A stretch of 12,289 bases of DNA from Fimenecus sp045593555 (GTDB lineage Bacteria; Bacillota; Clostridia; Oscillospirales; Acutalibacteraceae), in NCBI GenBank assembly GCA_045593555.1, contig JAZNWU010000019.1, forward strand, positions 1-12,289, given 5' to 3'. Below are positions 6,973 through 12,289 of the stretch, one piece after another. The stretch's first letter is position 1, and every line of letters begins with the position of its first letter. The notes under the pieces are model-generated. The model did not search any database and was not told where the DNA came from. It saw nothing but the letters and a program-made list of their open reading frames with translations. The position numbers and the translations under genes are program-made.

Positions 6973-7221
6973 GATATTGAAAACACAATGAAAAAGAAAG
7001 TAGATTAAGTAAGTAACCTTGACAGAGAAATGTGCCTTGGCTGAAAGCACATAAGACTAAAGCTTAATTGAAGTTCCCTTTGGAGTGGCATTATTGAAAT
7101 AACAGTAGGTAATGACGGTTTGTTCTCGTTATTGAACACGGAAGTGTTTGCTTTTTGCAAAAAATTGGGTGGTACCGCGGATTTTATTCGTCCCATACGT
7201 TAATTCGTATGGGGCTTTTTT
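6973..7221 (+). promoter_or_regulatory. T-box riboswitch leader, tRNA-Phe responsive
   Basis: The invariant T-box core GGGTGGTACCGCG is at 7167-7179, and CGTCCC at 7189-7194 supplies the pairing partner of the antiterminator. Uncharged tRNA-Phe would bind and favour read-through into pheS. The Stem I region includes GTGC/GCAC at 7032-7050. GAA at 7070-7072, one base before TTC at 7074-7076, matches the usual placement of the specifier after the loop-E GAA, so the specifier codon is probably UUC (Phe), agreeing with the downstream genes. Further hairpins lie at about 7112-7136 (AATGACG/CGTTATT) and 7136-7149 (AACAC/GTGTT). The class is certain; Stem I limits and the exact specifier are inferred. 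Confidence 0.93.
7191..7221 (+). terminator. T-box regulated terminator upstream of pheS
   Basis: CCCATACG (7192-7199) pairs with CGTATGGG (7206-7213) over a 6-base loop, with a T-G pair at the base and six T at 7216-7221. The 5' arm shares its CCC with the antiterminator, so the two structures exclude each other. Confidence 0.92.
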
Positions 7222-7261
7222 ATTCCCTATTTCCGATTATTTTTAGAAAAGGATTGAGATT

Positions 7262-8317
7262 ATGAGAGAAAAACTTGAAGCTATCCGTCAAAAAGCGGAT
7301 GCAGAGTTGGCTACTTTTACAGAACAAGCCCAACTCGAAAATTTCAGAGTACAGATTCTCGGCAAAAAAGGTGAGCTTACATCAATGCTTAAAATGATGG
7401 GTTCATTGTCAGCTGAAGAAAGACCTGTTATGGGTCAGGTTGTGAACGAAGTAAGAGCTTATGTTGAGCAGAAAATCGCAGAAAAGAGTGCAGAACTCAA
7501 GGAACTTGAACTTAAGAAGGAAATCGAAAGCACACCTGTTTTTGATATTTCAGTTCCTGCAAACCTGACAAGAGGTTCATATCATCCGATTACTCTTGTT
7601 CAGCGTCAATGCGAAACAATATTCAAATCAATGGGCTTCACTGTTGAAGATTACTCGGAAGTTGTTACTGACTACGAATGTTTCGAGTCACTTAACATTC
7701 CAAAGGACCACCCTGCTCGTGATATGCAGGACACATATTACCTCGAAAATGGTCAGTTACTTAAGTCACAGACTTCTGCAGCACAGAATGCTATTTATAA
7801 GAAGTATAAAGATGCACTTGTAAACGACGGTGTGCCAATCAAGGCAATTTTCCCTGGTCGCTGTTTCAGAAATGAAGCTACTGATGCTTGTCACGAAAAC
7901 ACATTCTTCCAGATGGAAGGTGTTATGGTTGACAAGGATATTTCAATTTCAAACCTTATTTACTTTATGAAAACTATGCTTTCAGAAGTTTTCCAGAAAG
8001 ACATTAAAGTAAGACTTCGTCCCGGTTTCTTCCCATTCGTTGAACCTGGGTTTGAACTTGACATCAGTTGTCTTATCTGTGGTGGTGAAGGTTGTCCATC
8101 ATGCAAGCACAGTGGTTGGCTTGAACTCTGCCCATGCGGTATGATTCACCCTGAAGTTCTTAAAGACGGTGAAATTGACCCTGAAGAATACACAGGTTTC
8201 GCATTCGGTCTCGGACTTACACGACTTGCAATGATGAAATACGGTGTTAAAGATATTCGTGATTTGAACAGTGGTAGCCTTAAGAGTCTTTCACAGTTCA
8301 CAGACGATGATAATTGA
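7262..8317 (+). CDS. pheS: Phenylalanine--tRNA ligase alpha subunit
   Basis: This is the catalytic subunit of the cytoplasmic alpha2-beta2 enzyme that charges tRNA-Phe. Of its 351 residues, about 1-88 form the N-terminal coiled coil that contacts tRNA; the class II catalytic core follows. Recognisable are HPARDMQDTYYL (150-161), motif 2 around FRNEATDACHENTFFQMEG (202-220) with Gln217 and Glu219, and motif 3 GFAFGLGLTR (312-321) with Arg321. Cys270, 273, 278 and 281 form a zinc-finger-like cluster seen in many Gram-positive PheS, joined here by Cys290 and Cys292. Two departures stand out: LKSQTS (167-172) where most PheS have HTS, and Thr320 instead of Glu before the motif 3 Arg. AAAGGATTGAG precedes ATG 7262. 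The T-box leader regulates it, and pheT follows 17 bases later. Confidence 0.97.
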   Translation: MREKLEAIRQKADAELATFTEQAQLENFRVQILGKKGELTSMLKMMGSLSAEERPVMGQVVNEVRAYVEQKIAEKSAELKELELKKEIESTPVFDISVPANLTRGSYHPITLVQRQCETIFKSMGFTVEDYSEVVTDYECFESLNIPKDHPARDMQDTYYLENGQLLKSQTSAAQNAIYKKYKDALVNDGVPIKAIFPGRCFRNEATDACHENTFFQMEGVMVDKDISISNLIYFMKTMLSEVFQKDIKVRLRPGFFPFVEPGFELDISCLICGGEGCPSCKHSGWLELCPCGMIHPEVLKDGEIDPEEYTGFAFGLGLTRLAMMKYGVKDIRDLNSGSLKSLSQFTDDDN

Positions 8318-8334
8318 GGAAGGAGGAGCAGATT

Positions 8335-10695
8335 ATGTTTTTATCAATGAACTGGATTAGTGATTTCGTTGACCTTACAGGTCTTGACAAAATGGACTTA
8401 ATCCGTAGATTTTCACTCTCAACTGCTGAGGTTGAAAACGAAATTTTCTTAAAGGGTAGCGATTTTTCAGGCATCGTTGTTGCTGAAATCAAATCAGTTG
8501 AAAATCACCCTAAATCAGAAAAGCTCCACCTTCTCAAGGTTGATATTGGTGAAGAAGAACTTGTTGATGTTGTTTGTGGTGCACCAAATGTAAGAGTTGG
8601 TATGAAAACTGCTTTTGCAAAGGTTGGTGCAAAGTTAGGCGAAATCGAAATCGCACCAAGACCACTTGCAGGATTTATGTCAAACGGTATGTGCTGTTCT
8701 GAAAAGGAAATCGGCATCAGTGACGACAATTCAGGTATTATGGATATCACAGACGATGTTAAGAACGGTACTGACCTTAAGGATATTTACGAAATTGACG
8801 ATATCGTTTTTGAGGTTGACAATAAATCTCTTACAAACCGTCCTGACCTTTGGGGACATTACGGAATTGCACGTGAATTTGCTTCTCTTGCAGGTCGTCC
8901 ATTAAAACCAATTCCACAGGTTGACTTGTCACAATATGAAAATCTTCCAAAGGTTGACCTTAAGATTGAAGACCCACTTTGTCAGCGTTATTCCTGCTTA
9001 CAGGTTGAGAACATCACAAAGAATGTCAGCCCTGTTAACATGAGAATTCGTCTTTACTACTGTGGAATGAGAGGCATTAACTTGCTTGCTGACCTTACAA
9101 ACTACTTGATGCTTGAAATGGGCCAGCCAATGCACGCTTTCGACTCCCGTAAAGTTGAAAAAATCAGAATCAAGAGATTCAATGAGCCTTTCGTATTCCA
9201 GACTCTTGACGGAATTGACAGAAATATTGACGAAAACACACTTATGATTTGCAACGACAACACTCCTGTTGCTATTGCAGGTATTATGGGTGGTCTTGAC
9301 TCAGAAATCGTAGAAGATACTACTACTCTTACTCTTGAATCAGCAACATTCAATGCTGCATCTATCCGTAAGTCAACTGTAAGACTTGCACACAGAACTG
9401 ACGCATCAATGAGATATGAAAAGTGTCTTGACCCTGAAATGACAGTTCCTGCTATCGGCAGATTTGTAAATCTTCTTCAAGAAATTGACCCTTATGCGAA
9501 AGTTGTTTCAGCACTTACAGACGAATATGCTTACAAATATCCACAGGTTACTCTTGATTTCGATAAGGCATTTATCGACAAGTACACAGGTATTGAAATC
9601 GCAAATGATACAATCGTAAATACACTTAATTCTCTTGGCTTCAAGGCTACTAACGATGGTGATAATTTCACAGTAGAAGTACCATCATGGAGAGCAACAA
9701 AGGACGTTACTATCAAGGCTGACATTGTTGAAGAAATTACAAGAATTTACGGATACGACAACTTTGATGTTCATACTGCAGAAGCTCCACTCTACCCTGT
9801 TCGTGCAGCAACTGAAAAGACTGTTGAGGACAGAATCAAGGACATTCTCGTTCATCGTTATTCACTCCACGAGGTTCATTCTTATGTATGGCAGTATTAT
9901 GATGAATACAAGGCATTAGGAATTGAAATTGAAGACAATATCAAGCTTCAGAATGCTACAAATCCTAATATTGAAACAATCCGCAAGTCAATTATTCCAA
10001 CACAGCTTTGTCAGGTTAAGGTAAACACAAACTATGCACCTGATTTCGGTATTTTCGAGGTTGGCAGAACTGTTGACGGACTCAAAGCTGACGGGATGTG
10101 TGACGAACACAAGAAGCTCTGTGTTACACTTTTCAGTAAGACAAAGTCACTTGAAACACTTTACATTGAACTTTCAACAATGCTTTCAGTTATTGCTGAC
10201 AACATCAAGCATAAGCCACTTGAATTCACTCCGATGAATGCGACTCTTTCTTATGAGCATCCAAGAAATCTTAATGAAATTTCTTGTGACGGTGTTGTTC
10301 TCGGTAAAATCGGTGTTGTTCACCCAACAGTAAGTAAGAAAATCGACAAGAAAGCATCTGTCGTATTTGCTGAAATTGATGTTCCTGCATTCTCTGAAAT
10401 CGCAGACGCAGGTATTCACTATGCAGAGCCTTCAAAATTCCCTGCAATCGAAGTTGACCTTTCATTCGTAAGTGAAACTTTTGCACCAATCGGCAAGGCA
10501 ATTAAGGATGTTCAGTGTCCGCTTATCACAAAGGTTGAAGTTACTGACACTTACCGTGACGAAAACGGAAAATCAATCACAACAAGAATTACTTTCTCTC
10601 ATCCTGAAAAAACTCTCACAAGAGAAGAAGTTATGGATGTTGCAAACAGCATTATTGATGTATTGGCAAAAGACGGAATAGCATTAAAATCATAA
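8335..10695 (+). CDS. pheT: Phenylalanine--tRNA ligase beta subunit
   Basis: This is the tRNA-binding and editing subunit that completes the PheRS tetramer. The 786-residue product has the usual order: a short N-terminal part, an EMAP-II-like tRNA-binding domain (~42-150, with HPKSEKLHLLKVD and CGAPN), the B3/B4 editing region (~212-380, with HAFD and GIMGG), the B5 domain (~403-475, ending EEITRIYGYD), a catalytic-like domain, and the C-terminal anticodon-binding FDX-ACB domain (~695-786, opening PSKFPAIEVDLSF). Length is normal. The start is ATG 8335, because GGAGGAG lies at 8322-8328; an in-frame TTG at 8314 would overlap the pheS stop and has no ribosome binding site. It is co-transcribed with pheS under the T-box and ends five bases before a terminator hairpin. 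Confidence 0.97.
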   Translation: MFLSMNWISDFVDLTGLDKMDLIRRFSLSTAEVENEIFLKGSDFSGIVVAEIKSVENHPKSEKLHLLKVDIGEEELVDVVCGAPNVRVGMKTAFAKVGAKLGEIEIAPRPLAGFMSNGMCCSEKEIGISDDNSGIMDITDDVKNGTDLKDIYEIDDIVFEVDNKSLTNRPDLWGHYGIAREFASLAGRPLKPIPQVDLSQYENLPKVDLKIEDPLCQRYSCLQVENITKNVSPVNMRIRLYYCGMRGINLLADLTNYLMLEMGQPMHAFDSRKVEKIRIKRFNEPFVFQTLDGIDRNIDENTLMICNDNTPVAIAGIMGGLDSEIVEDTTTLTLESATFNAASIRKSTVRLAHRTDASMRYEKCLDPEMTVPAIGRFVNLLQEIDPYAKVVSALTDEYAYKYPQVTLDFDKAFIDKYTGIEIANDTIVNTLNSLGFKATNDGDNFTVEVPSWRATKDVTIKADIVEEITRIYGYDNFDVHTAEAPLYPVRAATEKTVEDRIKDILVHRYSLHEVHSYVWQYYDEYKALGIEIEDNIKLQNATNPNIETIRKSIIPTQLCQVKVNTNYAPDFGIFEVGRTVDGLKADGMCDEHKKLCVTLFSKTKSLETLYIELSTMLSVIADNIKHKPLEFTPMNATLSYEHPRNLNEISCDGVVLGKIGVVHPTVSKKIDKKASVVFAEIDVPAFSEIADAGIHYAEPSKFPAIEVDLSFVSETFAPIGKAIKDVQCPLITKVEVTDTYRDENGKSITTRITFSHPEKTLTREEVMDVANSIIDVLAKDGIALKS

Positions 10696-10700
10696 TTAAA

Positions 10701-10724
10701 AAGCACCCTTCGGGGTGCTTATTT
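10701..10724 (+). terminator. Terminator of the pheST operon
   Basis: AAGCACCC (10701-10708) and GGGTGCTT (10713-10720) pair perfectly around a TTCG loop. The following ATTTA is a poor U-tract, but A residues upstream (10698-10702) could make it work in both directions. Confidence 0.8.
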
Positions 10725-10815
10725 AATGCAAAGTGCAAAATGCACAATGCAAAATGTTGGGTCTGCGACGCTGATTATAATATAATTTTGCGCTTTGTAC
10801 TTTGCATTTTGCATT
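10725..10815. repeat. Imperfect palindromic AATGCAAA repeat
   Basis: Bases 10725-10753 and the reverse complement of 10787-10815 agree at about 23 of 29 positions. Each arm is made of repeated AATGCAAA/AGTGCAAA units. The centre (10754-10786) holds GTCTGCGACGCTGATTATAATATAA and is not part of a gene. It resembles a small palindromic or MITE-like repeat. Related AAATGC monomers lie at 1380-1413, 2123-2130 and 6686-6695. It ends just before the ireB promoter. Confidence 0.65.
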
Positions 10816-10832
10816 TATTTTTGAATTTGCTA

Positions 10833-10861
10833 TTGTTTTTTGCTTTCAAACAGTATATAAT
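10833..10861 (+). promoter_or_regulatory. SigA-type promoter of the ireB unit
   Basis: TTGTTT (10833-10838), a 17-base spacer and perfect TATAAT (10856-10861). The start would be near 10868, giving a leader of about 24 bases with GGAGGTGG at 10880-10887. Confidence 0.7.
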
Positions 10862-10891
10862 AATATGGATTAGATATTTGGAGGTGGCAGG

Positions 10892-11152
10892 ATGCTCGAC
10901 CCTAACAAGACTATACAGTTTTCCTTAAAGGATGAGCGTGAGGAAACTACTCGTCAGGTGCTTGTGGCAGTTTATGATGCTTTGGTGGAAAAAGGATATA
11001 ATCCTATCAATCAGATTGTGGGATACATTCTTTCCGAAGACCCGACATATATCACTACTCACAACAATGCAAGAAGCCTTATCCGTCGTCTTGACAGAGA
11101 TGAGCTTTTGCAGGACCTTGTTAAGGATTATCTTAAAAACTCAAAGAAATAA
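10892..11152 (+). CDS. ireB: IreB family regulatory phosphoprotein (UPF0297 / YrzL)
   Basis: This is a small cytoplasmic protein of the DUF965 family. In Enterococcus, IreB is a substrate of the PASTA-domain Ser/Thr kinase IreK and lowers intrinsic cephalosporin resistance. The 86 residues contain the family signatures VYDALVEKGYNPINQIVGY (27-45), SEDPTYIT and HNNAR, and end DYLKNSKK; length matches the family. Thr7 aligns with a phosphorylated threonine of enterococcal IreB as I recall it, while position 4 is Pro here. GGAGGTGG fixes the ATG at 10892. It is first in a probable operon with a 95-residue protein 13 bases downstream and a phosphoribosyltransferase. The family's common neighbours alaS, ruvX and yrzB are absent from this window. 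Identity is firm; the kinase link in this organism is inferred. Confidence 0.95.
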   Translation: MLDPNKTIQFSLKDEREETTRQVLVAVYDALVEKGYNPINQIVGYILSEDPTYITTHNNARSLIRRLDRDELLQDLVKDYLKNSKK

Positions 11153-11165
11153 GTAGGTGTTTGTT

Positions 11166-11453
11166 ATGGCAAAAGATAATAAATTCCTCACTTTTAAAGG
11201 CAAACCATTAGTCAGAAACGGCAACACTCTTTATTACGGCTTTCCAAATGAGAAGTATGTTATTATGATGCAGATTCTTGCAACAAAGCCTGTTAATGAT
11301 GTTGATGTTGCTTCAAAGGTTTCAATCCAGTTACTCAACACTGATCCTGATGTAAGCCCTCGTGAGAGAATTGTTAAATCAAGTGAGAAAAAAGGCCTTT
11401 ATGCTGCTCTTGATATTGCAGAAATCTGGCTCAGCAGAGCTTTGGCTAACTAA
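11166..11453 (+). CDS. Small conserved protein of unknown function
   Basis: I cannot assign a function. The 95-residue product opens MAKDNKFLTFKGKPLVRNG and has no signal peptide, membrane segment, cysteine or known catalytic motif. It reads as a compact mixed alpha/beta cytoplasmic protein: a beta-rich start through LYYGFPNEKYVIMMQIL, a middle VNDVDVASKVSIQLL, a DPDVSPRERIVK turn, and a C-terminal helix GLYAALDIAEIWLSRAL. It resembles unnamed proteins I associate with Clostridia, but that is memory, not a search. ATG 11166 is preferred to the in-frame GTG at 11157 because AGGTG at 11155-11159 then serves as ribosome binding site. The 13-base gap after ireB implies co-translation and perhaps a shared role. 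Codon use matches its neighbours. Confidence 0.88.
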   Translation: MAKDNKFLTFKGKPLVRNGNTLYYGFPNEKYVIMMQILATKPVNDVDVASKVSIQLLNTDPDVSPRERIVKSSEKKGLYAALDIAEIWLSRALAN

Positions 11454-11465
11454 ATGAAAAAATGG

Positions 11466-11498
11466 AACGGTGGATGGGATGTCCACCGTTTTATGTTT
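11466..11498 (+). terminator. Hairpin between the small protein gene and the phosphoribosyltransferase gene
   Basis: AACGGTGGA (11466-11474) pairs perfectly with TCCACCGTT (11482-11490), then TTATGTTTT follows. No promoter is obvious between it and the next gene, so it may be a partial terminator or attenuator that lowers expression of the phosphoribosyltransferase gene, or a full terminator if a promoter has been missed. Confidence 0.7.
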
Positions 11499-11518
11499 TG
11501 TGAAAGGAAATGGGAAAT

Positions 11519-12070
11519 ATGTTTTACACAATGAATATCGCAGGACTTGAGAGAAATTTACCAATGTGTCCACTTAACGACGAACTTATGATAGCAGGTT
11601 TTGTTATTTTCGGTGACCCTGAGCTTACAACGGCTTGTGCAGAAGAATTATTAAAAAAAGCCCCCGACTATGATTACATAATCACAGCAGAGGCTAAAGG
11701 TATTCCATTGGCTCACGAAATGGCAAGACTTCAGGGAAACCAGAAGTATTTTGTGGCTCGTAAAAAGCCAAAGCTTTATATGACAGGAGTTTTTGAGTCA
11801 ACTGTAAACTCAATTACAACTGAAGGTGAACAAAAACTCTATCTTGATTTGGCAGATGCCGAACTTATGAAAGGTAAAAAGATTCTTATTGTTGATGATG
11901 TTGTCTCCCTTGGTCAGTCATTAGCAGCAGTTGAAAAGCTCGTTAATGATGCAGGCGGTATCGTTTGTGGAAAAATGTTTATTTTAGCTGAAGGTAACGC
12001 TGCAAATCGTGATGACATCATTTTCCTTGAAAGATTACCATTGTTTGATAAAAACGGGAAAGAAATATAA
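11519..12070 (+). CDS. Phosphoribosyltransferase, adenine/xanthine type I family
   Basis: This is a type I PRTase fold enzyme, which transfers phosphoribose from PRPP to a purine base in salvage. In the 183 residues, AEAKGIPLAHEMAR (58-70) is the region before the flexible loop, ARKKPKLYM (80-88) is the loop itself, and KILIVDDVVSLGQS (121-134) is the PRPP-binding motif with Asp126 and Asp127. AEGN (157-160) and IIFLERLPLF near the end follow the pattern of proteins called adenine phosphoribosyltransferase in Clostridia. The PRPP loop has SLGQS where TG(G/E)(T/S) is usual. The base specificity cannot be read, and a regulatory role as in PurR is less likely without a DNA-binding domain. ATG 11519 is chosen over 11510 because AAAGGA at 11503-11508 gives 10-base spacing to it and only one base to the other. 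Confidence 0.88.
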   Translation: MFYTMNIAGLERNLPMCPLNDELMIAGFVIFGDPELTTACAEELLKKAPDYDYIITAEAKGIPLAHEMARLQGNQKYFVARKKPKLYMTGVFESTVNSITTEGEQKLYLDLADAELMKGKKILIVDDVVSLGQSLAAVEKLVNDAGGIVCGKMFILAEGNAANRDDIIFLERLPLFDKNGKEI

Positions 12071-12075
12071 CAACA

Positions 12076-12106
12076 AAGGAGAGTGTAATACTCTCCTTAT
12101 ATTTTT
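12076..12106 (+). terminator. Terminator of the ireB-phosphoribosyltransferase unit
   Basis: AAGGAGAGT (12076-12084) and ACTCTCCTT (12090-12098) pair perfectly over a 5-base loop, followed by ATATTTTTG. It lies five bases after the stop codon. Confidence 0.88.
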
Positions 12107-12129
12107 GTGTATTTCAGGATTTCTGTTCT

Positions 12130-12289
12130 ACAAATTGGAGTTTGTAGTTGAGGCTTCTCCTTGAGGGTGCGGGTGTCCGGTGGACACCTCTGCGAAGCAG
12201 AAGCACTGTCTGAGCCGACAGGCGAGTAATAAGCTGTCTGCAAAGCAGACTGATGAGGTGTAGGTTGCTTTAGCAACCGTTAATTATCA
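12130..12289 (+). repeat. Hairpin-rich dispersed repeat, right copy (cut by window end)
   Basis: It begins with ACAAATTGGAGTTTGT (12130-12145), the end motif shared with 6732-6747 and 153-138. A row of hairpins follows: GGTGTCC/GGACACC at 12172-12188, TCTGC/GCAGA at 12189-12201, CTGTC/GACAG at 12206-12221, GTCTGC/GCAGAC at 12236-12250, and GGTTGC/GCAACC at 12263-12278. The last 54 bases before the final five match 7-60 at 51 positions in the same orientation. No open frame of note exists in it. Confidence 0.75.

Noticed and set aside
7005..7196. A minus-strand 63-codon open frame upstream of pheS
   Set aside because: It is antisense to the T-box leader, whose conserved RNA elements explain the sequence.
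10740..10928. A 62-codon open frame crossing the AATGCAAA palindrome into ireB
   Set aside because: It lies in repeat and promoter sequence and overlaps ireB in another frame. It has no plausible ribosome binding site or protein-like composition.

Overview
This 12.3 kb window looks like chromosomal DNA from a low-GC Gram-positive bacterium. It is most likely an anaerobic gut Clostridium relative of the Ruminococcus / Oscillospirales type. The grounds are an IreB gene, a Phe T-box leader in front of pheST, good SigA-type promoters with 17-base spacers, U-tract terminators, strong GGAGG ribosome binding sites, and a surface protein with a Thr/Pro/Asp-rich wall linker. The assignment to a group is inference from gene content, not from a marker search. 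Both ends lie inside nearly the same repeat, so the window may be a whole contig broken at repeats.

Layout. 1-153: a hairpin-rich dispersed repeat. 164-1298: ychF on the minus strand with its own terminator and promoter. 1335-1374: two interlocked divergent promoters. 1418-2098: tcdA (tRNA ct6A37 formation) with a terminator. 2148-2988: a promoter, a single ABC-transporter ATPase with no permease beside it, and a strong terminator. 3044-6681: a 1201-residue secreted protein with two different calcineurin-like phosphoesterase units, a wall linker and a C-terminal membrane anchor, followed by a terminator. 6682-6937: no gene, only dispersed repeats. 6938-10720: promoter, Phe T-box leader, pheS, pheT and terminator. 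10725-10815: an imperfect palindromic repeat. 10833-12106: promoter, ireB, a small conserved protein of unknown role, a hairpin, a phosphoribosyltransferase and a terminator. 12130-12289: a second copy of the hairpin-rich repeat.

How the genes work together. Most are housekeeping genes for translation and RNA modification (ychF, tcdA, pheS, pheT) or cell-envelope and nucleotide physiology (ireB, the phosphoribosyltransferase). They sit in short, separately terminated transcription units. The pheST unit is controlled by the charging state of tRNA-Phe through the T-box. I do not see an undescribed multi-gene system. The parts most worth a second look are the dispersed repeats, which share one end motif but have different bodies, the double phosphoesterase surface protein, the overlapping ychF/tcdA promoters, and the substrate-pocket substitution in PheS.
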